DNA of 64,000 nucleotides from Terribacillus aidingensis (lineage in GTDB: Bacteria > Bacillota > Bacilli > Bacillales > Amphibacillaceae): assembly GCF_040703035.1 (NCBI RefSeq), contig NZ_CP159996.1, positions 592,001-656,000 of the forward strand, given 5' to 3'. Positions 7,974 to 16,608 of the stretch are shown here, piece after piece. Both the position numbers and the translations under genes were made by a program. The notes under the pieces are model-generated. The model saw nothing but the letters and a program-made list of their open reading frames with translations, did no database searches and was not told the DNA's origin. How positions within the stretch are numbered: the first letter of the stretch is position 1; every line of letters begins with the position of its first letter.

Positions 7974-8513
7974 ATGGCGGAACTAACAAAAGATAAAATT
8001 ATCAAGCAGGCAAGGGTGCTTTTTATTGAGCAAGGGTATGAAAAAGTGTCTATGCGGGGAATCGCGAAAGATTTAGGATGCAGCCACGGCGCATTATACT
8101 ATCATTTTAAAAATAAGACGGCATTATTTTCAGAAGTGCTGGACTTCTATTTTCAAGAATTGAATAGCATTATCGATCGGATTATGGAGCAAGAAGAGAA
8201 TGATAAACTGAAGGATTTATTCCTTGAATTCATCCGTTTTGGACTTGATCATCCGCATCAATATGAGCTGATGTTTATGTTGAAAAGTGAAGAAATGGAT
8301 AGTTTGATGCAGCGGCCGGCAACAGAAAGCTATGAGCGGTTTGCAGCGGCAGTAGAACAAGCTAGTGGCATTCATCTGTATAACGACCACATTTACTCAA
8401 TCTTCCTTGCTTTGCATGGGTTTGTGTCGCTCCATTTGCACCGTATTGAGAATTTCGAAGGGGTAGCCGAAGGAGCCGCTAGACATGTTGATTTTTTAAA
8501 GAAGACCATTTGA
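7974..8513 (+). CDS. TetR/AcrR family transcriptional regulator
   Basis: A 179-residue repressor. The N-terminal helix-turn-helix is typical (VSMRGIAKDLGCSHGALYYHFKNKTALF); the remaining helices form the ligand-binding and dimer domain. GAGGGG before ATG 7974 decides the start. An identical 15 bp palindrome lies in its own promoter and before the downstream DUF2306 gene, pointing to autoregulation and control of that gene. A hairpin overlapping the stop codon separates the two genes. Confidence 0.9.
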   Translation: MAELTKDKIIKQARVLFIEQGYEKVSMRGIAKDLGCSHGALYYHFKNKTALFSEVLDFYFQELNSIIDRIMEQEENDKLKDLFLEFIRFGLDHPHQYELMFMLKSEEMDSLMQRPATESYERFAAAVEQASGIHLYNDHIYSIFLALHGFVSLHLHRIENFEGVAEGAARHVDFLKKTI

Positions 8514-8526
8514 ATGGTCTTTTATT
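8502..8526 (+). terminator. Terminator overlapping the tetR stop codon
   Basis: AAGACCATT, loop TG, AATGGTCTT, then TTTATTATATTT. Confidence 0.7.
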
Positions 8527-8536
8527 ATATTTAAAA

Positions 8537-8551
8537 TTGACCACTGGTCAA
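8537..8551 (+). promoter_or_regulatory. Second TetR operator
   Basis: TTGACCACTGGTCAA, identical to the palindrome at 7944-7958, 17 bp before the GTG start of the DUF2306 gene. Confidence 0.8.
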
Positions 8552-8567
8552 AAAAGGGGGAAATGAA

Positions 8568-9200
8568 GTGATTCTGAAACGAATTCGGATGGGCATGATT
8601 ATTATGCTGGCAGTTGGTATAGCAGGTTATTCTGTTGTTCAGTATGGGTTTGTCGGATTGGATAGAGCAGGCTTGGTCGTACAGAAAATCAGTTTTGGTG
8701 AGGTCTTACCAGATATGTGGAGAATTATGCTCAGTATACACATTGCAACGAGTATCTTCGCGCTCGTACTTGGTCCGTTTCTGCTCCTGGATAGTATCAG
8801 ACAAAAGAACAAAGTATTACACAAACGGATGGGCTACATTTATACAGCGGGGGTAACAGGTGGAGGTGTCTCTGGTCTTTATTTAGCGTACTATGCCACT
8901 GGAGGATTGATTGCGCAACTGGGTTTTGCGTTGCTTGCCATCAGTTGGCTGATCACTGTATTCCTCGCAGTCAGAGCAGCTATCCAAAGAAAAATAATTC
9001 AGCATCAGCGCTGGACCATGATTAATTACAGCCTGACATTCACCGCAGTAACATTGCGAATATGGCTGGGAGTATTCGTACTTATTTTTGGTACCTCAGA
9101 TTATGAAACGTACTATGCGTATATTGCCTGGCTTTGCTGGGTTCCAAATGTACTGTTTATGATTTTCTTTCTAAGAAGAAAAAAATATTATGTGCACTAA
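8568..9200 (+). CDS. DUF2306 multi-pass membrane protein
   Basis: About 210 residues with roughly six hydrophobic segments. The central pattern HIATSIFALVLGPFLLLDSIR, HKRMGYIYTAGVTGGGVSGLYLA and QHQRWTMINYSLTF matches DUF2306 (YozB-like) membrane proteins; the conserved histidines could bind haem or metal but the biochemical role is unknown. Start GTG 8568 has an AGGGGG site 7 bp upstream. It is the apparent target of the upstream TetR regulator through the 15 bp palindrome. The 3' end overlaps the convergent gene by 4 bp. Confidence 0.8.
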   Translation: MILKRIRMGMIIMLAVGIAGYSVVQYGFVGLDRAGLVVQKISFGEVLPDMWRIMLSIHIATSIFALVLGPFLLLDSIRQKNKVLHKRMGYIYTAGVTGGGVSGLYLAYYATGGLIAQLGFALLAISWLITVFLAVRAAIQRKIIQHQRWTMINYSLTFTAVTLRIWLGVFVLIFGTSDYETYYAYIAWLCWVPNVLFMIFFLRRKKYYVH

Positions 9201-9364
9201 TGAGACTTCGATTTTTTATTGGGCACCAAATAAGCTCCGGCTCCAAGCATAAGAGCCCCGATAATAGCCATACTGACACCAAAGAATGTATTTGTCAGAG
9301 ATAAGAAGATGCCGCCAATTAGGATAAAGATTCCAACAAGATGCATAAATATGTACTTTTCCAT
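9197..9364 (-). CDS. Small two-helix membrane protein
   Basis: A 55-residue protein with two hydrophobic helices (about 5-23 and 27-46) separated by a short turn, and a basic tail. AAGGAG on the minus strand supports ATG 9364. Convergent with the DUF2306 gene, overlapping its stop by 4 bp. No characterised family recognised. Confidence 0.65.
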   Translation of the reverse strand: MEKYIFMHLVGIFILIGGIFLSLTNTFFGVSMAIIGALMLGAGAYLVPNKKSKSH

Positions 9365-9497
9365 CGTAATCTCCTTCTTAAGCAAAGATGCTATACCCTA
9401 AGATTACTAAATAGTTTGATAATAAGCAAATAAGCGTTTAACTATGTCAGTGAAGGGAAAAGGACTTATGAGATAAAATTCGAAGGAGGCACAATTC

Positions 9498-9686
9498 GTG
9501 CAAGAGAAGTTTGATGTAGAATTTACGTTTATTGGTGGAGAAAAGTACACATTCACAGATTATCAGTCCGGTTCTTATGTTCACGTCGTTAATGAAATTA
9601 AGACGAGTGAAAACGGCTGGTTCGGTGTAGCTGGAGAAGTTGTTAATCTTGCGAATGTCACAAATGCAAAAGTAATCGAAAAATAA
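9498..9686 (+). CDS. Small hypothetical cytosolic protein
   Basis: A 62-residue protein starting at GTG 9498 with GAAGGAGG 8 bp upstream. Predicted mostly beta strands (FDVEFTFIGGEKYTFTDY, then GWFGVAGEVVNLANV), without cysteine or a signal peptide. It has its own terminator, so it is a genuine single gene. Function unknown. Confidence 0.7.
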   Translation: MQEKFDVEFTFIGGEKYTFTDYQSGSYVHVVNEIKTSENGWFGVAGEVVNLANVTNAKVIEK

Positions 9687-9695
9687 GAAGAAATC

Positions 9696-9727
9696 AAGAG
9701 CCCCTATCAAAGATAGGTGCTCTTTTT
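9696..9727 (+). terminator. Terminator after the small hypothetical gene
   Basis: AAGAGCCCCTATC, loop AAA, GATAGGTGCTCTT and a T-run, with one mismatch. Confidence 0.85.
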
Positions 9728-9864
9728 GTTGTGGTGCAGTATTAATTGGAGAGAAAGAGTATCTTGAAACTAGATGTCAAAAACGGAATTTACCTGGAAA
9801 TAAAGAAAGGTGTATACTATAATCTTATAAATCAGATAATTCAAACAAATAGAGGGAGAAAGAA

Positions 9865-10659
9865 ATGCCGGAACAGACGAAACAAGTTAGTAAAGAGGAG
9901 TTGGCAGCACGGCTTCTTGAAGTGCAGGACACAAAGCAGCCAATACACTTTATCAGCCATCAACATCAGCTAACAGTAGAACAGGCTTATGGAGTACAGG
10001 AGACTTTTGTCAAAGCAAGAACGCAAAAAACTGGCAAGAAACGTAAAGGGCATAAAATCAGTATGACTAGCCGCGCAACACAGGCGTTATTCAGAGCGAA
10101 GGAGCCGGCTTATGGAACGTTATTCGAAGATACAGTACATACTGGTAATACAGAAATAGAGCTAGTTTCGATGTTATCTCCGCTGCTGGAGCCTGAAGTG
10201 GTTTTTATTTTGAAGGAGGATCTAAGCGTTGGGGCGGAAGAAGCTGAGATTTTAGAGAAAAGTGTTCTCTCAGCTGGTATAGAGATACCCGATTCCCGTT
10301 TCGCTGATTGGTTCCCGAAGTTCCAACTGATGGACTTAATCTGTGATAATGGGGTGACAGGAAAAGTGGTTGTTTCCGACAAGGGCAGAGATGATTTGAC
10401 TTTGGGTGAAGTAGAACGCATCAAGCTTACTTTAACACATGACGGGAAAGAGTTAGGTACTGGATTTGCCTCGGAAGTAATGGGGAACCCGGTCACTTCG
10501 GTAGCTTGGCTGACAGAGAAATTAGCTGAAAAGAACATGTTCATGAAAAAGGGAATGGTAATCAGTTCGGGTACATTTTTATCACCCATTCCACTAGGAA
10601 AGGGACTTTACGAAGCTGACTTCAGTCTGTTAGGCAAGGTAAAACTCCAAGTGAATTAA
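9865..10659 (+). CDS. 2-keto-4-pentenoate hydratase / fumarylacetoacetase-fold protein
   Basis: A 264-residue protein of the FAH superfamily, closest in layout to MhpD/XylJ-type hydratases: N-terminal helical part with VEQAYGVQETFVKAR, then KGHKISMTSRATQALF, the metal-binding EPEVVFILKEDL and SAGIEIPDSRFADW. These add water to 2-hydroxypenta-2,4-dienoate in aromatic meta-cleavage pathways or act on related beta-keto acids. No aromatic-degradation partners are nearby, so the real substrate is open. GGGAGA precedes the ATG; a TATAAT-like -10 lies near 9820. Confidence 0.8.
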   Translation: MPEQTKQVSKEELAARLLEVQDTKQPIHFISHQHQLTVEQAYGVQETFVKARTQKTGKKRKGHKISMTSRATQALFRAKEPAYGTLFEDTVHTGNTEIELVSMLSPLLEPEVVFILKEDLSVGAEEAEILEKSVLSAGIEIPDSRFADWFPKFQLMDLICDNGVTGKVVVSDKGRDDLTLGEVERIKLTLTHDGKELGTGFASEVMGNPVTSVAWLTEKLAEKNMFMKKGMVISSGTFLSPIPLGKGLYEADFSLLGKVKLQVN

Positions 10660-10672
10660 TTTGTAATAAATG

Positions 10673-10701
10673 TTGACAAACTATTCTGCTGCGCTTATTA
10701 T
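10673..10701 (+). promoter_or_regulatory. Promoter of the T-box leader
   Basis: TTGACA (10673-10678), 17 bp spacer, TATTAT (10696-10701), a near-consensus sigma-A promoter. Confidence 0.8.
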
Positions 10702-10734
10702 TATGAATAATTCAAAAAATGATCGAAAAATTTT

Positions 10735-10996
10735 AACAAAAGCGACGAATGGGAGTAGTAAAAGGATAGGCATAGCCATAGAGAGCTGCGGGGGTGGTGA
10801 AACGCAGACTATGTCCTCCTTCGAACTCACCCTGGAGCAGCAGAGCTGACAGATTTAATCTTAGGTTTTGACGAGTGACCTTCGTTACAAGGTGAAGAGT
10901 GGGTTTTTAGAAAACCAACAAGAGTGGTACCGCGGAAGTGAAGAAGCCTTCCGTCTCTTTTCCATCCTAGATGGAGATGAGACGGAAGGCTTTTTT
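10735..10996 (+). ncRNA. T-box riboswitch leader, leucine type
   Basis: Stem I begins near 10740 with the AGTA motif, carries AGAGAGCTGCGGGGGTGGTG (AG bulge and distal loop) and returns with the GAA-CTC-ACC specifier loop (CTC at 10826-10828, a leucine codon). The T-box core AGAGTGGTACCGCGG is at 10921-10935; its TGGT (10925-10928) would pair with ACCA of tRNA-Leu, whose discriminator is A. The terminator AAGCCTTCCGTCTC / GAGACGGAAGGC is at 10944-10990 followed by six T. Uncharged tRNA-Leu should allow transcription of the permease downstream. Confidence 0.93.
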
Positions 10997-11035
10997 CTTT
11001 GGAGAAAGGCTAGAGAACAACAAGGAGGCAACATC

Positions 11036-12382
11036 ATGAAGAAAGATCAACATGGATTAAAACGAACCATGACAGCACGCCATATTATGATGATGGCGTT
11101 GGGCGGGGCAATCGGTGCCGGCTTGTTCAAAGGTTCAAGCTCAGCTGTCGATATGGCTGGACCATCTGTCATCCTTGCTTATTTAATCGGAGGCATTATT
11201 CTTTTATTCGTCATGCAAGGACTTGCAGAAATGGCAGTACAAAATAAGGAGGCAAGAACATTCCGTGATTTGGTCCAAAATAGTATCGGAAAGTTCCCTG
11301 CATTTTTCTTGGATTGGATTTATTGGAAAATGTGGGTTTTGAATATAGCAGCTGAGGCTGTTGTAGCAGCCATCTTCCTGCAATACTGGCTTCCTGATTA
11401 TCCGGTATGGCTTTTGACGCTAATAGTTGCAGTGCTTGTGACAGCAGTTAACCTTTTCTCAGTAAAAGCGTTCGCGGAAACAGAGTACTGGCTGGCATTA
11501 ATCAAAATAAGTGTTATTATTCTCTTCATTCTTGCTGGTGTTGTCCTATTACTAGTTTCATTCGGAGATCACACAGCCCCTGGATTCAGCAATTTGACAG
11601 CACATGGCGGATTTTTCCCAAATGGTGCCGGAGGACTGGTTACAGCAATGCTTGTTGTTATCTATTCCTATGGAGGAACAGAAATCATTGGTGTAACGTT
11701 GGCTGAAACGAAAAATCCGGAAAAGGTCGTGCCAAAGGCAGTACGCAGCACGCTTACTCGTATCATTGCATTTTATCTATTTCCGTTTTTCATAATTGTG
11801 AGTCTTATCCCCTGGAATGAAGTGAACAGTTCAGCAGTAAGTCCATTTGTACTGGTTTTCCAGCTTATAGGAATACCAGGAGCGGATCATGTCATGAACG
11901 CTGTCATCTTACTGGCAATCATCTCGTCCATGAATTCTGGCCTTTACGGTTCATCACGTGTGCTTTACACACAAGCACTGGACGGCAGGATTTCAAAGCG
12001 GTTTGCCTGGCTGTCAAAACGACAGGTGCCGGTTGTTGCTATACTTGTTTGTACATCTTTTTTATATGTAGGGGTACTAATTTCCTTGTTCATAGGAAGT
12101 AAGACATTCGATTATTTGATGGGATCGCTTGGCTATACGGTTCTGTTCATTTGGCTGATCATTGCATTCGCCCATTTGAAATCACGAAAAGGCCAGACAA
12201 ACAAAGCAACATACCATGTCAAAGCATTTCCGGTGACGACATGGCTTGCAATCATTGCGCTGTTACTAATCTTAATTGGTGTAATCTGGACAACGTCAGT
12301 AGTCATCACAGCAGTCACTTTGGCAATCTATCTAGTAATTATTGGAGCGTATTTCATCAAGAAGCATAAAAATAGGCTGTAA
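11036..12382 (+). CDS. yvbW: APC family amino acid permease, leucine T-box controlled (YvbW-like)
   Basis: A 448-residue, about 12-helix permease of the amino acid-polyamine-organocation family. The N-terminal MMMALGGAIGAGLFKGSS is the conserved substrate-binding helix 1 and VIYSYGGTEIIGVTLAETKNPEKVVPKAV is helix 6 and the following loop. AAGGAGG precedes ATG 11036, just after the T-box terminator. B. subtilis yvbW is also an APC permease behind a leucine T-box, so import of leucine or branched-chain amino acids is likely. The frame is open upstream into the T-box RNA but that part is not coding. Confidence 0.9.
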   Translation: MKKDQHGLKRTMTARHIMMMALGGAIGAGLFKGSSSAVDMAGPSVILAYLIGGIILLFVMQGLAEMAVQNKEARTFRDLVQNSIGKFPAFFLDWIYWKMWVLNIAAEAVVAAIFLQYWLPDYPVWLLTLIVAVLVTAVNLFSVKAFAETEYWLALIKISVIILFILAGVVLLLVSFGDHTAPGFSNLTAHGGFFPNGAGGLVTAMLVVIYSYGGTEIIGVTLAETKNPEKVVPKAVRSTLTRIIAFYLFPFFIIVSLIPWNEVNSSAVSPFVLVFQLIGIPGADHVMNAVILLAIISSMNSGLYGSSRVLYTQALDGRISKRFAWLSKRQVPVVAILVCTSFLYVGVLISLFIGSKTFDYLMGSLGYTVLFIWLIIAFAHLKSRKGQTNKATYHVKAFPVTTWLAIIALLLILIGVIWTTSVVITAVTLAIYLVIIGAYFIKKHKNRL

Positions 12383-12529
12383 TCCTTACCTATAAAGTTA
12401 AGTTTTAGAAAAATTTGATTATTGCACCCCTCTTTTTGTTCGGATACTATATACTAGTATACTTATTTTGAGTCAGGGCTTTACTACACATATTCCATGC
12501 TCGAAATGAAGGAAGAGGGGAGCATACAT

Positions 12530-13894
12530 ATGGCTGAAGAAAAGTTAGCCAGAGGATTGAAAAACAGGCACGTCCAATTGATCGCTATTGGAGGAGCAAT
12601 TGGAACAGGATTATTCCTTGGTGCCGGCAAGTCAATTCATCTGACTGGACCATCCATTCTATTTGCATATTTAATTACCGGTATTTTCTGTTTTCTTATC
12701 ATGCGAGCACTAGGTGAGATTTTATTAAGTAATCTTGGATATGGATCATTCGTGGACTTTATCGGCGATTACTTCGGTGACAGAGCTGCCTTTGTTACTG
12801 GCTGGACCTATTGGTTCTGCTGGATATCAATTGCAATGGCTGATTTAACAGCGGTGGGAATCTACACTCAATTCTGGTTCCCGGGAGTGCCGCAGTGGAT
12901 GCCTGGTTTGGTTGCACTTGTGATACTGCTCATAATGAACCTAGCCACAGTGAAACTATTCGGTGAAATGGAATTTTGGTTTGCTTTAATCAAGATTATT
13001 GCGATTTTGGCATTGATTGTTGTCGGTGTCTTCATGATTCTCCGAGGCTTCTCTACAGATGCTGGACCATCCAGCTTCGCGAACCTTTGGGATCACGGCG
13101 GTTTCTTCCCTAACGGTATGCATGGATTCATTCTATCGTTCCAGATGGTTGTATTCGCCTTTGTCGGAATTGAACTTGTCGGTCTGACAGCAGGGGAAAC
13201 GGAAGATCCGGAAAAAGTTATTCCGAGGGCAATCAATAATATTCCGATACGGATTCTTGTATTCTATATCGGCGCGCTCATCGTCATTATGAGTATCTAT
13301 CCATGGGATGCAATCAATCCTCAGGAAAGTCCGTTCGTACAGGTGTTCACAGCAGTAGGAATCGTAGCAGCTGCGGGTATCGTCAATTTTGTCGTGTTGA
13401 CGTCTGCAGCATCAGCTTGCAACAGCGCGGTCTTCAGTACAAGCCGCATGGTCTATTCCTTGGCTAAGGAAGACCACGCACCAAAGCCGTTCAAGAAACT
13501 GAATTTCCGCAAAGTACCGAAGAACGCATTGTTCTTCTCCATAATCGTTATATTAATCGCGGTTATCCTTAACTATGTCATGCCTGAAGGTGTATTCACC
13601 TTGATTACGAGTATCTCGACAGTCTGCTTTATTTTCATCTGGGGAATTACTGTTTTAGCCCACTTGAAATATCGTAAGACACGTCCGGAGCTGGCAAGTA
13701 AAAGCAAATTCAAGATGCCGCTATCGCCAATTTCGAACTATTTGATTCTGGCATTCCTAGCGTTTGTCATCGTAGTTCTTGCCTTAGCTGAAGATACACG
13801 AGTTGCCTTGTTTGTCACACCTGTATGGTTCATTATTTTGTTGGTTGTGTATCAGGTTCGGGTAAAAACAAAAAATAATGCAGAAAACAATTAA
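12530..13894 (+). CDS. cycA: APC permease, D-serine/D-alanine/glycine transporter type
   Basis: A 454-residue permease with high similarity in memory to E. coli CycA: KNRHVQLIAIGGAIGTGLFL, TGWTYWFCWISIAMADLTAVG, NLATVKLFGEMEFWFALIKI, FVGIELVGLTAGETEDPEKV and VLTSAASACNSAVFSTSRM align segment by segment. It should import glycine, D-alanine and related small amino acids by proton symport. GAGGGGAG lies before ATG 12530. It has its own upstream AT-rich region after the yvbW-like gene and a strong terminator, so is probably a separate unit. Exact substrate within the CycA/AapA/YtnA group is not certain. Confidence 0.85.
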   Translation: MAEEKLARGLKNRHVQLIAIGGAIGTGLFLGAGKSIHLTGPSILFAYLITGIFCFLIMRALGEILLSNLGYGSFVDFIGDYFGDRAAFVTGWTYWFCWISIAMADLTAVGIYTQFWFPGVPQWMPGLVALVILLIMNLATVKLFGEMEFWFALIKIIAILALIVVGVFMILRGFSTDAGPSSFANLWDHGGFFPNGMHGFILSFQMVVFAFVGIELVGLTAGETEDPEKVIPRAINNIPIRILVFYIGALIVIMSIYPWDAINPQESPFVQVFTAVGIVAAAGIVNFVVLTSAASACNSAVFSTSRMVYSLAKEDHAPKPFKKLNFRKVPKNALFFSIIVILIAVILNYVMPEGVFTLITSISTVCFIFIWGITVLAHLKYRKTRPELASKSKFKMPLSPISNYLILAFLAFVIVVLALAEDTRVALFVTPVWFIILLVVYQVRVKTKNNAENN

Positions 13895-13899
13895 TTAGG

Positions 13900-13927
13900 A
13901 AAGCCCTCTTTTGGAGGGCTTTTTTTT
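13900..13927 (+). terminator. Terminator after cycA-like gene
   Basis: AAGCCCTC, loop TTTT, GGAGGGCTT and a run of eight T. Confidence 0.92.
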
Positions 13928-14039
13928 GTTGGATGAACCTTTTATGAACTTTAAGCATGAAGTGGAAATGCGGATTCCGGACATAGAATTGTATCTTTCA
14001 ACTCCACTTCTCTCTACGGAAGGATAATGAGGTTCATCT

Positions 14040-14054
14040 TGTAAAGCGCTTACA
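14040..14054 (+). promoter_or_regulatory. cre-like box (CcpA site) before the PRD/PTS operon
   Basis: TGTAAAGCGCTTACA, a near-perfect palindrome fitting the catabolite-responsive element, one base longer than the 14 bp consensus. It lies about 56 bp upstream of a TATAAT at 14110-14115, so carbon catabolite repression of the operon is predicted. Confidence 0.75.
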
Positions 14055-14140
14055 TTTTTGCTGTTTTAAGTTGCAAAAAGATACACTAAACTTCTTCATT
14101 TCAACCACATATAATCAAATTATGAAAGGGGTTACATTCG

Positions 14141-16270
14141 ATGAAAGAACGGACTCGAAAATTACTTACTAGATTTTCCTCAGTGAATTCCTTTTTAACT
14201 TATGAGGATCTTAGTAAAGAGTTCTCTATTAGTGAGCGCACTGTGCGAAACGAATTAGTCCTGATTAATAACTACTTATCTGAAAAGAATTATCCGACTA
14301 TCATGACAGCAAGAGGAAAGGGGCTAAAACTAACTCTCTCTGATGAGGAACGGGAAAAGCTTATTTCAAAAATCGGACACGATAGGGAGACCGACTATTA
14401 TCGACCTGATGAAAGGTTTCTTGCTCTACTTCTAGATATTGTTAACCCTTCGAATACGACAATTCTTTATGAAATGGAAAAAAAGCTTCAGATTTCAAAA
14501 AGTACATTAGATGAAGACATGAGAAAGCTTCGTTTTTATCTAAGGGATTATGGCATTTCTGTAGTAAGTTTGCCGAAGTATGGGGTTGTTTTACAAGGGG
14601 ATGAACGGTCCATAAGATCCATGTTATACGGTGTAATTACAAGTATGACGGATATTGATAATTTGATGAGCCTTCAAAATGCAGAAGCAGCAGTTCCTGT
14701 ATCTGATCAATTAGTTTTGAGTTATTTAGATTTAGAAGTACTCAAGACTATCAGTAAACACTATGATGCGATTTTGGAACAGTGTGGAATCGAAATTAAT
14801 TATGTATATCGGAATCAGGTTATTTTATTCCTAGGTATCTGGATACGGCGTCTGCAGGAAGGAAATATCCTCGTTAAGTCAGTGAATGTTAAAAACGGGA
14901 TAAAGGATAGGCCCACCGAGCCTTTTGTTGATTGCATCTGTAAGGAATTTGATTTAGATCCCCCATTAAATGAGTGTGATTATATCACACTGGCGATTGA
15001 ATCGTTTAATCCTAAAGATATGAACAATTCGATCGATTGGATTACTGCACAATTACTTGCCATTCAATTAATTGAGCATGTAGAGAAATTAACTGGGATA
15101 CCTTTCTCTCAGAGAGAAGAAGATCTGTATGAAGGATTATATAAGCACATTACAGGATTATTAAGTCGAGCAAAGAACGATATTCAGGCGTCAAATCCCT
15201 TAAAAGAAACAATCAAGGAGTCTTACGCAGAGATTTATCAGGCAGTCACATGCTTTAAGAAACACATTGAGGATTACACGAAGAAACCATTATCAGAAGA
15301 TGAAATCGGTTTTTTAACAGTTTATTTCTCTACCTCTGCCAGTTGGATGAAGCAGGAGCAGAAATATGTTTACCAAGCAATTGTGCTTTGCCATCATGGA
15401 ATCTCAACTGGAAAGTTGTTAGCTGCAAACCTGAAAGAGTATTTCAATATAGAGATTGTGGCGGTATTGAGCTCGCATGAATTGGCTTTTATTGACAAGC
15501 TTGACATAGATTTAGTGTTTACTACAATTCCAATAGATTACCAGAAAAAACCGCTATTAGTTCTCAATCCTATATTGCGAGAAAGTGACAAGAAAGAGAT
15601 AAAAGCATTTCTACTCAAAAATAAAAATAAGAGAAGAATAATATCTAATAATTTAGATGCTACAAGTCTGATGCAAGATATCTTAGCGTTAATTATAGAA
15701 AGCGGCGGCAGTATAACAAAAGATAGTTATCAGAGAGTAGAAGAGACTTTTAAGCAACATCACCTGAAAATAAATACAAGGGAGATACAGCCGATGCTAC
15801 AGGATATCTTGAAGCAATCCAATATCCTATTGAATCAAGAATGTGGAGATTGGAAAGAAGCAATAATGAAGGTTGCTGATATTTTAGTAAGAGATTCAGT
15901 TATTGAAGAAAGTTATATAACCGCCATGATTAAATCTGTGGATGAATTTGGTCCTTATATAGTTGTCGGGAAGCATTTAGCTTTAGCACATGCAAGGCCG
16001 GAAGATGGTGTAAATAAGTTGGGAATTAGCGTTATGACCTTAAAAGATCCAGTGTATTTTGGCAATCCAGATAATGATCCTGTTAGAATTGTCTTTTGTT
16101 TGGCTGCTGTGGATTCCTATTCTCACCTAAATGTAATGAGAAATCTAATAGATTTAATAAATGATGAAGAGAAAGTAAATAGATTAATAGCAGTAAAAGA
16201 TATTGATATGTTTAACAATGTGCTTTATGGCAGTAAAAAAAACAAATTAGAAGAGGAGAGATTTTCTTGA
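14141..16270 (+). CDS. PRD-containing transcriptional regulator with C-terminal PTS EIIA domain
   Basis: A 709-residue regulator: helix-turn-helix domains (about 1-165; LSKEFSISERTVRNELVLIN and LQISKSTLDEDMRKL), two PRD domains (about 185-395), an EIIB-like domain (about 408-495, IVLCHHGISTGKLLA without the phosphocysteine at the usual place) and a full EIIA type 2 domain (about 560-705) with the phosphohistidine in LALAHARPEDG. This is the MtlR/LicR layout: DNA-binding activator controlled by PTS phosphorylation. No separate EIIA gene exists in the operon, so this domain may also pass phosphate to the transporter. Overlaps the EIIB gene by 4 bp. Confidence 0.9.
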   Translation: MKERTRKLLTRFSSVNSFLTYEDLSKEFSISERTVRNELVLINNYLSEKNYPTIMTARGKGLKLTLSDEEREKLISKIGHDRETDYYRPDERFLALLLDIVNPSNTTILYEMEKKLQISKSTLDEDMRKLRFYLRDYGISVVSLPKYGVVLQGDERSIRSMLYGVITSMTDIDNLMSLQNAEAAVPVSDQLVLSYLDLEVLKTISKHYDAILEQCGIEINYVYRNQVILFLGIWIRRLQEGNILVKSVNVKNGIKDRPTEPFVDCICKEFDLDPPLNECDYITLAIESFNPKDMNNSIDWITAQLLAIQLIEHVEKLTGIPFSQREEDLYEGLYKHITGLLSRAKNDIQASNPLKETIKESYAEIYQAVTCFKKHIEDYTKKPLSEDEIGFLTVYFSTSASWMKQEQKYVYQAIVLCHHGISTGKLLAANLKEYFNIEIVAVLSSHELAFIDKLDIDLVFTTIPIDYQKKPLLVLNPILRESDKKEIKAFLLKNKNKRRIISNNLDATSLMQDILALIIESGGSITKDSYQRVEETFKQHHLKINTREIQPMLQDILKQSNILLNQECGDWKEAIMKVADILVRDSVIEESYITAMIKSVDEFGPYIVVGKHLALAHARPEDGVNKLGISVMTLKDPVYFGNPDNDPVRIVFCLAAVDSYSHLNVMRNLIDLINDEEKVNRLIAVKDIDMFNNVLYGSKKNKLEEERFS

Positions 16271-16575
16271 AAAAATTAAATATCTTATTCGTTTGCGGAG
16301 CGGGTTTAGGAAGCAGTTTTGCTTGTCAAATGGCGGCAGAAGATGTCTTAACCAAATTAGGAGTGGAGGCCAAATTGGACCATAGTGATATTTCATCTGC
16401 TGCATCAGCCAGGCCGGATATTATTATTACTGCACAAAATTTTCAATCCCAATTTGAGAAATTCACTATTGATCCTGAACAAACAATTATTGTTTATTTG
16501 AGAAACATTGTATCAAAGCAAGAGATAGAAGAAAAAATCACTCCGGTATTAAAGGAAAAAGGAGTATTAGTCTAA
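16267..16575 (+). CDS. PTS EIIB subunit, ascorbate/SgaB type
   Basis: A 102-residue phosphocarrier with the P-loop-like active site FVCGAGLGSSFACQM; phosphocysteine C10. It takes phosphate from an EIIA domain and gives it to the sugar carried by EIIC. The TTG start at 16267 overlaps the stop of the regulator gene (TTGA), indicating translational coupling. Paired with the UlaA-type EIIC that follows. Substrate need not be ascorbate, because the downstream genes do not match the ula pathway. Confidence 0.88.
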   Translation: MKKLNILFVCGAGLGSSFACQMAAEDVLTKLGVEAKLDHSDISSAASARPDIIITAQNFQSQFEKFTIDPEQTIIVYLRNIVSKQEIEEKITPVLKEKGVLV

Positions 16576-16608
16576 ATATACAGGCGGAGCGAAGGAGGAA
16601 GGTAGCGT

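Noticed and set aside
9746..9973. 75-residue plus-strand frame before and into the hydratase gene
   Set aside because: Overlaps the hydratase in another frame, and the proposed promoter lies inside it; no ribosome site.
10868..11035. Open frame continuing upstream of the YvbW-like permease
   Set aside because: It runs through the T-box antiterminator and terminator; the true start is ATG 11036 with AAGGAGG.
12450..12461. TATACTAGTATA palindrome before the cycA-like gene
   Set aside because: AT-rich 12-mer within a likely promoter; no second copy or neighbouring regulator, so an operator call is not supported.
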